Source: Veillonellales bacterium
GTDB lineage: Bacteria; Bacillota; Negativicutes; JAAYSF01
Length of the DNA: 33,938 bases
Assembly (NCBI GenBank): GCA_039680175.1
Contig: JBDKTO010000109.1
Location: forward strand, 1 to 33,938
Direction: 5' to 3'
Positions within the stretch are counted from its first letter, which is position 1. Each line of letters starts with the position of its first letter. Positions 24,073 through 32,770 of the stretch are shown here, one piece after another. A model generated the notes under the pieces. The model searched no databases, was not told the DNA's origin, and saw nothing but the letters and a program-made list of their open reading frames with translations. A program made the translations under genes and the position numbers.

Positions 24073-24300
24073 ATGGAACAAGAATCAGCAGACCCAAAGG
24101 TATGTGATGAATTAGTAAGACTGCTCAGAGTTCAGCGCCATGATTTTATTAATCACCTGCAAGTTGTTCATGGGATGCTGCAGCTTGGCCGTACGGAAAA
24201 TGCCATGGCCTATATTGAAAACCTGGCGAAAGATCCGAGCTTGATTACCGATCAAATCCGGGTGCATATTGCGCAGACTGACTGCAAGCGCAATGTTTGA
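24073..24300 (+). CDS. short Spo0B-like histidine-containing helical domain protein
   Basis: This 75-residue protein matches only the alpha-helical hairpin of Spo0B, the sporulation phosphotransferase that passes phosphate from Spo0F to Spo0A. The motif RHDFINHLQVVHGMLQLG (22-39) includes His23, the candidate phosphorylation site. The C-terminal ATPase-like half of Bacillus Spo0B is missing, and no continuation is visible in the other frames after TGA 24300. The position between rpmA and obg is the same as spo0B in Bacillus. ATG 24073 is the first start after an in-frame stop; its ribosome site is 12 bases away. It could be an active minimal domain or a remnant. Confidence 0.7.
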   Translation: MEQESADPKVCDELVRLLRVQRHDFINHLQVVHGMLQLGRTENAMAYIENLAKDPSLITDQIRVHIAQTDCKRNV

Positions 24301-24374
24301 CGGGAGTGTATTTTTTTCTTCAACCGCGCATATTACATACATATAGTTTTTCGGGTGATAACCTAAAGGAGTAA

Positions 24375-25649
<1,275 letters not shown>

Positions 25650-25659
25650 GAGGCAATTT

Positions 25660-25968
25660 ATGCCGCTAAAGGATACTCTATTAACAGGAAAGCAGAAACG
25701 CTTTCTGCGAGCTATGGGCAGTGGGTTGGATCCTGTCGTGCAAGTCGGTAAAGGCGGTGTCAATGCTGCTGTGATTCAAAGTACCAGGGAAGTATTGGCA
25801 GTCAGAGAACTGATTAAAGTGCGGGTGCTGCAGAACAGTCCGGATGAACCGAATGCGGTTATTGCCGGACTTGCTGAAGCTGCCGGGGCGGAATTGGTCC
25901 AGGTGATTGGCCGGAATGGTCTGCTGTACAAAAAAAATATTGATAAACCTAAAATCGAATTACCTTAA
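25660..25968 (+). CDS. yhbY: CRS1-YhbY domain RNA-binding protein
   Basis: YhbY proteins bind RNA and associate with pre-50S ribosomal subunits. The 102-residue protein shows LTGKQKRFLRAMG, PVVQVGKGGVN-like (here DPVVQVGKGGVN) and a C-terminal GRNGLLYKK. ATG 25660 is chosen because AGGAGG (25648-25653) lies 6 bases upstream; the open frame continues upstream into obg but without a site. It is followed by proB after 20 bases. Confidence 0.93.
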   Translation: MPLKDTLLTGKQKRFLRAMGSGLDPVVQVGKGGVNAAVIQSTREVLAVRELIKVRVLQNSPDEPNAVIAGLAEAAGAELVQVIGRNGLLYKKNIDKPKIELP

Positions 25969-25988
25969 ATCATAAGTGGGGGAGAAGA

Positions 25989-27116
25989 ATGCTTACCAGA
26001 GAAAACTTAAATACTGCAAAACGATTTGTAGTTAAAGTTGGCACAAGCACACTAACTCACAGCACGGGGAAACTAAACTTTTTTCGGATTGAAAAACTGG
26101 TGCGTGAATTATCGGATTTGGCCAATCAGGGCAAGGAAGTGATTTTAGTGACTTCCGGTGCCGTTGGTGTCGGTATGGATCGTCTGGGACTGAAGGAGAA
26201 GCCGAAAACCATCCCGGAAAAGCAGGCTGCCGCAGCTGTCGGTCAGGGGATCCTCATGCATACGTATGAAAAATTGTTTGGTGAATATGGGCAGGTTGTG
26301 GCGCAGGTTCTGTTGACCCGGGAAGATTCGGTAAAACATAAGCGTTATACCAATTCGCGGAATACCTTACTGACATTGCTGGCGCTGGGTGTGATTCCTG
26401 TAATTAATGAGAATGACGTGGTAGCTGTGGATGAGTTAAAAATTGGCGATAATGATACGCTGTCGGCGATGATCGCCAGTATTGTCGATGCTGATGTATT
26501 GATTATTCTGTCTGATGTGGAAGGCGTGTATACTGATAATCCGCAGAAAAATCCGGAGGCTAAACTACTATCATCGATTACCGATATTACCCCGGAAATT
26601 GAATCGTTATCCGGTGATCCCGGATCGCTGCGGGGGACCGGCGGTATGTTTACCAAGATTCAAGCTGCGAAGATTGCCATAAATTCCGGCGTAACCATGT
26701 TTATCGCCTCCGGTGCGAGGGAGGGAGTAATCCGGGAAATCGTCAGCGGCGGGGAGGTAGGTACTGTCTTTCTGGCAAAAGAGAATCGTCTGCAAACCCG
26801 AAAAAGCTGGCTGGCCTTTGGCACCCGCATCCAGGGAGCCGTTGTGGTGGACGAAGGCTGCGAACGTGCCATACTGGCAGGCGGGTCAAGCTTGCTGGCC
26901 GCCGGCGTAACAGCAGTGGAAGGGAACTTTGACCCGGGCAATACAATCCGCGTTCTTGCTGAAAACCGGCGGGAGATTGCCAGAGGGATAGTTAACTACA
27001 ATGCGGCTGAGATTCGTAAGATTATGGGAATTCATACGGACCAGATCGCCGGGGTACTTGGCTGTAAGCCTTATGATGAAGTCATTCACCGCAATAATAT
27101 GGTTGTATTTATATAG
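25989..27116 (+). CDS. proB: glutamate 5-kinase
   Basis: ProB phosphorylates glutamate in the first step of proline synthesis and is usually inhibited by proline. The 375-residue protein has the amino acid kinase domain (1-255; VVKVGTSTLT, VTSGAVGVG, INENDVVA, GTGGMFTKIQAA) and a C-terminal PUA domain (about 275-365). GGGGGAG precedes ATG 25989. The next gene is proA, giving the usual proBA pair. No leader or T-box lies in front, so expression depends on the upstream genes. Confidence 0.97.
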   Translation: MLTRENLNTAKRFVVKVGTSTLTHSTGKLNFFRIEKLVRELSDLANQGKEVILVTSGAVGVGMDRLGLKEKPKTIPEKQAAAAVGQGILMHTYEKLFGEYGQVVAQVLLTREDSVKHKRYTNSRNTLLTLLALGVIPVINENDVVAVDELKIGDNDTLSAMIASIVDADVLIILSDVEGVYTDNPQKNPEAKLLSSITDITPEIESLSGDPGSLRGTGGMFTKIQAAKIAINSGVTMFIASGAREGVIREIVSGGEVGTVFLAKENRLQTRKSWLAFGTRIQGAVVVDEGCERAILAGGSSLLAAGVTAVEGNFDPGNTIRVLAENRREIARGIVNYNAAEIRKIMGIHTDQIAGVLGCKPYDEVIHRNNMVVFI

Positions 27117-27151
27117 CTTTTATCACACGATATTACCGGAGGGGAGAAAAC

Positions 27152-28405
27152 ATGGATTATTTGCTGGAACTCCAAAAGAAAGGGAAAGCTGCCAAACAAG
27201 CAGCTAGAAGACTGGCTGTTTTATCGACCGATAGCAAAAATCAAGCTTTGTGCCAGATGGCAGAAACGCTGGAGCAGCACAAAGAAGAACTGTTTGCGGC
27301 CAATGAGCGGGATATGGAGCAGGCTAAGATCAGGGGAATGTCCGAAGCCTTGCAGGATCGCTTGCTGCTTACTGATTCCAGAATTCATGCCATGGCGGAG
27401 GGCTTGCGGCAGATCGCGCTGCTGCCGGATCCCGTGGGGGAAATGATTCATTCCATCCGTCGCCCTAACGGTTTGGAAATCGGCAAGGTGCGTGTACCCC
27501 TGGGCGTTATTGGAATTATTTATGAAGCCCGGCCCAATGTGACGGTGGACGCTGCCGGGTTGTGCTTGAAAGCGGGCAACGGGGTGATACTGCGGGGCGG
27601 TTCGGAAGCGATTTGCTCCAATATTGCGATTATGGAGATGATTACCCAGGCGGCATATGCTGCCGGAATCCCGGAAGGCTCATTACAGCTTATTGAAACG
27701 ACGGACCGCCAGGCCGTTAACGCCATGATAAAGCTGAATCAGTATTTGGATGTGATTATTCCCCGGGGCGGGGCCGGACTCATCAAGACAGTGGTAGAGA
27801 ACAGTACGGTACCGGTTATTGAAACCGGAACCGGCGTCTGTCATACTTTTGTTGATGAATCAGCCGACATTGAAATGGCTCGGTCGATTGCCTTTAATGC
27901 TAAAGTATCCCGGCCCGGTGTGTGCAATGCCATGGAAACACTGCTGGTTCACCGGAAAATTGCCGATTCTTTCCTGCCCCTGATGCTGGAACAGTATGTT
28001 CAAGCCGGTGTGGAGATCAGAGGCTGCAAGCAGACCCAAGGTTATGATGCAAGAGTGAAGCCGGCAGCGGATGAGGATTGGGGCACGGAATATCATGATC
28101 TCATTCTGTCAGTTAAAGTTGTGGCCGATTTAGAAGCAGCATTGGATCATATCGCCGCTTACAGCACCCACCATTCTGAGGCGATTGTAACAAAAAATTA
28201 CGACAATGCCCGTCGGTTCCAGCACGAGGTCGATGCAGCGGCTGTTTATGTCAATGCCTCCACCCGGTTTACCGATGGTTTTGAATTTGGTTTTGGAGCG
28301 GAAATCGGCATCAGTACGCAAAAACTCCACGCCCGGGGGCCAATGGGACTACCGGAGCTGACCAGCATAAAATACGTTATCTCCGGCGATGGACAAATCC
28401 GGTAG
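27152..28405 (+). CDS. proA: gamma-glutamyl phosphate reductase
   Basis: ProA reduces glutamyl phosphate to glutamate semialdehyde with NADPH, the second proline step, in complex with ProB. The 417-residue aldehyde dehydrogenase-family protein carries the catalytic Cys258 in RPGVCNAMETLL, plus VIYEARPNVT-like (IIYEARPNVT) and KAGNGVILRGG. GGAGGGGA precedes ATG 27152. It is followed by a small membrane ORF and nadD. Confidence 0.97.
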   Translation: MDYLLELQKKGKAAKQAARRLAVLSTDSKNQALCQMAETLEQHKEELFAANERDMEQAKIRGMSEALQDRLLLTDSRIHAMAEGLRQIALLPDPVGEMIHSIRRPNGLEIGKVRVPLGVIGIIYEARPNVTVDAAGLCLKAGNGVILRGGSEAICSNIAIMEMITQAAYAAGIPEGSLQLIETTDRQAVNAMIKLNQYLDVIIPRGGAGLIKTVVENSTVPVIETGTGVCHTFVDESADIEMARSIAFNAKVSRPGVCNAMETLLVHRKIADSFLPLMLEQYVQAGVEIRGCKQTQGYDARVKPAADEDWGTEYHDLILSVKVVADLEAALDHIAAYSTHHSEAIVTKNYDNARRFQHEVDAAAVYVNASTRFTDGFEFGFGAEIGISTQKLHARGPMGLPELTSIKYVISGDGQIR

Positions 28406-28413
28406 GTTCCTGG

Positions 28414-28566
28414 ATGAATCCGGTCAGAGGATATTTTTGGGCGATAGCGAATTATTTGCGAACTGAGAAAGCAAGACATGATGTCAGGGATTATGTAACA
28501 GCAGCGCTCTTGATGCTGGGAACTATGCTGCTGCTTAGAATCCTGGTTGCATTTCTTTGGCAATAG
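28414..28566 (+). CDS. hypothetical 50-residue single-pass membrane protein
   Basis: This ORF fills the gap between proA and nadD. Residues 1-29 are polar and basic; residues 30-49 form one clear hydrophobic helix (AALLMLGTMLLLRILVAFLW). Its TAG stop is part of the TAGGAG ribosome site of nadD, suggesting translational coupling. The start ATG 28414 has only a weak site (TAGGTT, partly the proA stop). I do not recognise the family. Position and composition favour a real small membrane protein, but conservation would be needed to be sure. Confidence 0.5.
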   Translation: MNPVRGYFWAIANYLRTEKARHDVRDYVTAALLMLGTMLLLRILVAFLWQ

Positions 28567-28576
28567 GAGAAAATAT

Positions 28577-29188
28577 ATGGCAGAGAAGCGAAAAGTCGGT
28601 ATCATGGGCGGTACTTTTGATCCGATTCACATCGGGCATCTTGTTACGGCAGAGGCGGTGCGAATTGAATATGGTTTGGACAGGGTCTTGTTTATACCGG
28701 CCTGTAATCCGCCGCATAAACAGGATTTACAAGTAACACCGGTGCTGCACCGGTACATTATGACAGTTATGGCAACGTATTCGAATCCCTATTTTTATGT
28801 TTCCGCCATAGAACTGGAACGACCGGGTCCTTCTTACAGTATTGATACGGTGTCCCAATTGATTCAGCAATATGGTGAGCATACGGAGTTTTATTTTATT
28901 ACCGGGGCTGATGCCGTACAGGATTTGCCGACATGGGAGAAAATTGACAAGCTGTTAACCATGTGTCATTTTATTGCTGCCACCAGACCGGGCTGCGTAA
29001 GCGGGCTAGATGATGTCATTCGCTATTTTGGGGCGCAGGGCCGCAGCCGGATTCATCGTTTGACTACGCCTGAACTGGAAATATCATCGACAGATATTCG
29101 TGAGCGGGTTCGCAGCGGACGTTCTATTAAGTACATTGTTCCGGAAAGTGTGGAATTTTATATTTCTAAAGAAGGGTTATACCGCTGA
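28577..29188 (+). CDS. nadD: nicotinate-nucleotide adenylyltransferase
   Basis: NadD makes nicotinic acid adenine dinucleotide in NAD synthesis. The nucleotidyltransferase motif GGTFDPIHIGH is at residues 11-21, and the second motif ISSTDIRERVRSG lies near the C-terminus. With ATG 28577 (AGGAG 7 bases upstream) the protein is 203 residues. An in-frame upstream extension overlaps the small membrane ORF and lacks a site. The usual downstream partner yqeK is present but separated by an RRM gene. Confidence 0.96.
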   Translation: MAEKRKVGIMGGTFDPIHIGHLVTAEAVRIEYGLDRVLFIPACNPPHKQDLQVTPVLHRYIMTVMATYSNPYFYVSAIELERPGPSYSIDTVSQLIQQYGEHTEFYFITGADAVQDLPTWEKIDKLLTMCHFIAATRPGCVSGLDDVIRYFGAQGRSRIHRLTTPELEISSTDIRERVRSGRSIKYIVPESVEFYISKEGLYR

Positions 29189-29290
29189 TTTTACCGAGGT
29201 ATGCCAAATAAAGGCAAGCATAAATCCGGCGGATTTGCAAACAATGTTACTGAGATTCAAGAATTCAGGGAAAGAGAGGTGATTTCCTAG

Positions 29291-29542
29291 ATGGCAAAAA
29301 CTCTCTATGTCGGCAATCTGCCATGGTCTACTACCGATACCAGCTTAGCAGATGCATTTCGCCCACATGGCACGGTGATTTCCAGCCGGATTATTACGGA
29401 TAAAGAAACAGGTCGCTCAAGAGGTTTTGGCTTCGTGGAAGTAGAAGATGACGACGCGGAAAACATGGTTACCGCTATGAATGGTAACGATTTCGGCGGG
29501 CGGCAGATTGTAGTCAATGAAGCGAAGCCCCGTCAAGGTTAG
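29291..29542 (+). CDS. RRM-domain RNA-binding protein
   Basis: This 83-residue protein is a single RNA-recognition motif, like the small glycine-poor Rbp proteins of cyanobacteria and some other bacteria. RNP-2 (LYVGNL, residues 5-10) and RNP-1 (RGFGFVEV, 44-51) are both complete, including the aromatic RNA-contacting positions. AGGTGAT lies 8 bases before ATG 29291. It probably binds single-stranded RNA; cold or stress regulation is known for some relatives but not shown here. It interrupts the common nadD-yqeK order and is followed by two hairpins. Confidence 0.93.
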   Translation: MAKTLYVGNLPWSTTDTSLADAFRPHGTVISSRIITDKETGRSRGFGFVEVEDDDAENMVTAMNGNDFGGRQIVVNEAKPRQG

Positions 29543-29553
29543 GATGCACAATG

Positions 29554-29577
29554 CCTCCTATAACAGGGAGGTTTTTA
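29554..29577 (+). terminator. terminator after the RRM gene
   Basis: CCTCC (29554-29558) pairs with GGAGG (29567-29571) around an 8-base loop, followed by TTTTTATTT. The stem is short, so it is probably weaker than the longer hairpin just downstream. Confidence 0.6.
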
Positions 29578-29590
29578 TTTAGCTTCGTTT

Positions 29591-29638
29591 GCTACATAAA
29601 ATAAAACTTGGCTTTTGCCAAGTTTTATTTTATGTAGC
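29591..29638 (+). repeat. perfect 22-base inverted repeat, probable bidirectional terminator
   Basis: Arms 29591-29612 and 29617-29638 are perfect reverse complements around a TTTT loop. The core (ACTTGGC/GCCAAGT with flanking A- and T-runs) looks like a bidirectional terminator. The perfect extension by about a dozen further A/T-rich and GCTAC/GTAGC base pairs is longer than termination needs. It sits between the RRM gene and yqeK. Confidence 0.85.
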
Positions 29639-29686
29639 AGGAAATAGAAGATGTTTGGCGAATTTTAGCGTAACAAGGTGATTTAT

Positions 29687-30259
29687 ATGGAACATAAGGA
29701 TATTATTGTAAAATTATCGCAGCATTTATCGCCGAAGCGGCTGCAGCATTCTATCGGCGTAAGCCGGACGGCGGAGTCTCTGGCAAAACGGTATGATTAT
29801 GATGTAATGCAGGCCAGACTGGCCGGAATTTTACACGATTGTGCCCGGGAAATCCCCCGGAATCAATTATGGCTTAAAGCCAAAAAACTGGGTATTGCCG
29901 CGGACGATGTAGTTGTTCGCGCCGAACCCGTATTGCTCCATGCTCCCTTAGGTGCAGTGGTGGCGCAAAAAGAGTACGGTGTTACGGATCGTGCAGTCTT
30001 GGCGGCTATTGTCAGCCATACCACCGGGGGAAGAGGTATGACGCTGCTGGCAAAAATCATCTATTTGGCGGATGCTATTGAACCGGGGCGTTCCTTTTCC
30101 GGGGTGGACGAGTTAAGAAATGCCGCCGAGCAGGATCTGAATCAGGCTCTTTTACTTGCTTACGACCAAAGTATAAAATATATTCTGGATAAACATAGCC
30201 TGATACATCCTGATACGGTAGACGGTCGTAACGAATTATTGCTTATAGGCAAGACATAA
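29687..30259 (+). CDS. yqeK: YqeK family HD-domain hydrolase (diadenosine tetraphosphatase)
   Basis: YqeK enzymes cleave diadenosine tetraphosphate symmetrically to ADP. The 190-residue protein has the HD signature: His21, then His50-Asp51 in GILHDCARE, and later SHTTGGRGMT and IIYLADAIEPGR. ATG 29687 is used because AAGGTGAT precedes it closely; an in-frame GTG at 29678 lies inside that site. It lies two genes after nadD and before an LCP gene and rsfS, a conserved order. Confidence 0.93.
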   Translation: MEHKDIIVKLSQHLSPKRLQHSIGVSRTAESLAKRYDYDVMQARLAGILHDCAREIPRNQLWLKAKKLGIAADDVVVRAEPVLLHAPLGAVVAQKEYGVTDRAVLAAIVSHTTGGRGMTLLAKIIYLADAIEPGRSFSGVDELRNAAEQDLNQALLLAYDQSIKYILDKHSLIHPDTVDGRNELLLIGKT

Positions 30260-30292
30260 TTTCACTTATATGAGGATCAGGAGGAGAAGGGG

Positions 30293-31270
30293 ATGGCACG
30301 TGCTGTGCGACGCAAGGTCCGGTGGGGAAGAGTAGTGCTGGTCGGCCTTTTATTTTTCTTACTCGTTGTATCTGTGACCGGGGCAGCAAGGTATTTGTAC
30401 AACAGTCTGCTGCAGCCTGCTGTTGCGGCCAAGGGGCAGCCTGCTGCTGACGGCAAGCGGCCGGATGTGATTAATAATCACATGAATATATTGCTCCTGG
30501 GACTGGATGATGGCGATTTGGAGCATCCTGGCGCACCGCAGCGTTCCGACACTATGATTGTTGCCAGCATTAATTATGACGATGGTACGGTAAGTCTGTT
30601 GTCGATTCCCCGTGATACCAAGGTTACCATTCCCGGGCATAAAGGATTTGATAAGATTAACCACGCCCATTATTACGGGGGCCCTCAATTAGCGGCGAAA
30701 ACAGTGGAAGATTTCCTTCAGATGCCAATTAGCTATTATGCCGTGATTGACTGGCAAGCTTTCATCCGGGTGATGGATTTAATCGGCGGCGTTGATTTAT
30801 ATGTGGAACGAAATATGGATTATGAAGATCCATATGCGAATTTAAAAATTCATTTAAAAAATGGCTACCAGCATTTGGATGGGGAGAAGGCGGGGGAATA
30901 TGTCCGGTTTCGCAGCGATGAATTAGGCGATATCGGCCGGGTGCAGCGGCAGCAGCGCTTTTTAAAAGCTGTAGGCGGTGAAATGCTGCAATTGTCTACA
31001 ATGGCAAAGCTTCCACTGATCATAGGCACAGCCAAACAGTACGTTGCTACCGACATTACGGCAGTCGGTCTGCTAAAAGCAGCTTATGGCCTAAAAGGAA
31101 TCAAAAATGGGAGCCTTCAAGCCGAAATGCTTCCCGGAAAATTTGCGACGATTGATGGTCTGAGCTACTGGGTGGCAGATAATGAGCAGACAAGTCAGTT
31201 GGTAGAACGTATGCTGCATTCCGGTACTGACAGGATGAGCGGCATGGTTTATGATGGTGCCAGGAAGTAA
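30293..31270 (+). CDS. LytR-CpsA-Psr (LCP) family protein
   Basis: LCP proteins attach undecaprenyl-linked polymers to peptidoglycan or act in envelope assembly. The 325-residue protein has a basic N-terminus, one membrane helix (about 14-33) and an extracytoplasmic LCP domain with RSDTMIVASI, SIPRDTKV and FDKINHAHYYGG, including the Asp and Arg residues that bind the pyrophosphate group. GGAGGAGAAGGGG precedes ATG 30293. The yqeK-LCP-rsfS order is common in Firmicutes; the polymer moved by this one is unknown, notably so in a probable diderm. Confidence 0.92.
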   Translation: MARAVRRKVRWGRVVLVGLLFFLLVVSVTGAARYLYNSLLQPAVAAKGQPAADGKRPDVINNHMNILLLGLDDGDLEHPGAPQRSDTMIVASINYDDGTVSLLSIPRDTKVTIPGHKGFDKINHAHYYGGPQLAAKTVEDFLQMPISYYAVIDWQAFIRVMDLIGGVDLYVERNMDYEDPYANLKIHLKNGYQHLDGEKAGEYVRFRSDELGDIGRVQRQQRFLKAVGGEMLQLSTMAKLPLIIGTAKQYVATDITAVGLLKAAYGLKGIKNGSLQAEMLPGKFATIDGLSYWVADNEQTSQLVERMLHSGTDRMSGMVYDGARK

Positions 31271-31280
31271 TTAACAAGAA

Positions 31281-31309
31281 CCTGCAGCCGGTGTGCTGCA
31301 GGCTTTTTT
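31281..31309 (+). terminator. Rho-independent terminator after the LCP gene
   Basis: Eight-base arms 31281-31288 and 31295-31302 pair perfectly around a 6-base loop, followed by six T. Confidence 0.92.
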
Positions 31310-31399
31310 ACCGAAATAATTTTCAAAAGAAGCAAGAATAGAATAGGCTGATAAGGCCATAACTAATAAATAGAGGATTTACGATTCAGGAGGGAAAGC

Positions 31400-31762
31400 A
31401 TGAAACAACTTAATCCGTATGAATTAGCAAAGAATATTGGGAATGCAGCTGACGATAAAAAAGCCTATGATATTATTACGTTGGATATGCAGGGAATTTC
31501 CCTGGTGACTGATTATTTTATTATTTGCAGTGCCAACTCCACCACTCAGGTCAAAGCAATCGCCGATCATATTGAGGAAAAGCTGGCCGAGCAAACGGTG
31601 AAATTGCTGCATAAAGAAGGATATCGCGACGGCCGCTGGGTCTTGCTGGATTTTGGCGGCTGTGTAGTTCATATTTTTCTGGAAGAGGAACGGCGCTTTT
31701 ACAATCTGGAGCAGCTTTGGGGCGATGCCCAGACTGTTTCCTATGAAGAGCAGGAGCAGTAG
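31400..31762 (+). CDS. rsfS: ribosome silencing factor RsfS
   Basis: RsfS binds L14 and blocks joining of ribosomal subunits when nutrients are scarce. The 120-residue protein has the family segments DIITLDMQGISLVTDYFIICSA-type start, QVKAIADHIEE and GRWVLLDFGGCVVHIF, as well as RRFYNLEQLW. AGGAGGGAAAGC precedes ATG 31400. A terminator lies upstream at 31281-31309, so it should have its own promoter in 31310-31399, but none is clear. Confidence 0.96.
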   Translation: MKQLNPYELAKNIGNAADDKKAYDIITLDMQGISLVTDYFIICSANSTTQVKAIADHIEEKLAEQTVKLLHKEGYRDGRWVLLDFGGCVVHIFLEEERRFYNLEQLWGDAQTVSYEEQEQ

Positions 31763-31765
31763 GCG

Positions 31766-32632
31766 ATGACGATAATAGACAATCAGCAGCTGAAGCCAGG
31801 GACTGTAATGCCCCTTACCGTTGCCAGAATGAGCGAAATCGGTGCGTTTTTAGATGCCGGGACCGGTAATACCGGAGATGATATTTTGTTGCATAAGGCT
31901 CAGCAGACTTCTCCGGTGGTAGTGGGGGACAAGGTCGATGTCTATTTGTATCTTGATCCGAAAGGCCGGCTGACAGCCAGTATGCGGCTGCCCCGGATGC
32001 GGGAAGGCCAGGTAGCCCGGGTAACTGTCATTAATACCACCAGAGACGGCGCTTTTGTGGATATCGGCGCGGAACGGGGCGTGTTTATGCCCTTTGCCGG
32101 GATGCGGGGAAAAGTCAAACAAGGTGAAAAAGTCTGGGTGAAGCTATATACTGACAAGTCAGGCCGGCCGGCCGTTACGATGGAAGTCGAGGATGAGTTA
32201 AGGCGGGCTGCAAAACCGGCTGTAAATGTTAGTATCGGTGATGGGGTTACAGGTTCCGTTTACAATTTTAATGAACATGGCGCATTTCTGTTTACCCAGG
32301 AACGGTATATCGCTTTTTTACATAATGATGAAATGATCGTTCGACCGAAAGTGGGTGAAGAAATTTCGGGTCGGATTACTTTTATCCGCGAAGACGGACG
32401 GATAAATATTTCTACACGGCCAATTAAAGAGCAGGCGATAGACGTGGATGCCGAAAAAATTCTTAGCCTGCTTCGTTCCCGGGATGGTAAGATGCCTTAT
32501 AGTGATGCAACGGCTCCCGAAGTAATCAAGGGGAAATTCAATATTAGCAAGGCCGCTTTCAAGCGGGCGCTGGGAAGATTGATTAAATCCGGTTTAGTGG
32601 AACAGCGGGAAGGCTGGACATATTTAAAATAG
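31766..32632 (+). CDS. cvfB: CvfB/YitL-like S1 RNA-binding protein
   Basis: This 288-residue protein has several S1-type beta-barrel domains (about 5-65, 68-135 and 145-215) and a C-terminal winged-helix domain (about 225-288, ISKAAFKRALGRLIKSGLVEQREGW). This arrangement matches CvfB, an RNA-binding regulator of virulence genes in Staphylococcus whose relatives are widespread in Firmicutes. The S1 segment TRDGAFVDIGAERGVFMPF is typical. It starts three bases after rsfS and ends at a strong terminator. Confidence 0.9.
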   Translation: MTIIDNQQLKPGTVMPLTVARMSEIGAFLDAGTGNTGDDILLHKAQQTSPVVVGDKVDVYLYLDPKGRLTASMRLPRMREGQVARVTVINTTRDGAFVDIGAERGVFMPFAGMRGKVKQGEKVWVKLYTDKSGRPAVTMEVEDELRRAAKPAVNVSIGDGVTGSVYNFNEHGAFLFTQERYIAFLHNDEMIVRPKVGEEISGRITFIREDGRINISTRPIKEQAIDVDAEKILSLLRSRDGKMPYSDATAPEVIKGKFNISKAAFKRALGRLIKSGLVEQREGWTYLK

Positions 32633-32634
32633 AG

Positions 32635-32672
32635 GACTCACTGTTGCTGTAAGCAACAGTGAGTCTTTCTCT
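32635..32672 (+). terminator. Rho-independent terminator after cvfB
   Basis: Arms 32635-32648 and 32652-32665 pair over 13-14 bases with a very short loop, followed by TTTCTCTT. Confidence 0.9.
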
Positions 32673-32693
32673 TAGTAAAATTTTCTGCGTATC

Positions 32694-32722
32694 TTTACAG
32701 GCATTGCAGGTGGATGTAGTAT
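32694..32722 (+). promoter_or_regulatory. candidate promoter of cheV
   Basis: TTTACA (32694-32699) and TAGTAT (32717-32722) are 17 bases apart, between the cvfB terminator and cheV. The flagellar sigma-D pattern was not seen. Confidence 0.5.
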
Positions 32723-32770
32723 TATGCCGAAATGAATAATAAATAGAGTAAATATGACGGGAGGATTACT

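Noticed and set aside
25969-25988. T-box or proline-responsive leader before proBA
   Set aside because: Only 20 bases separate yhbY and proB, enough for a ribosome site alone.
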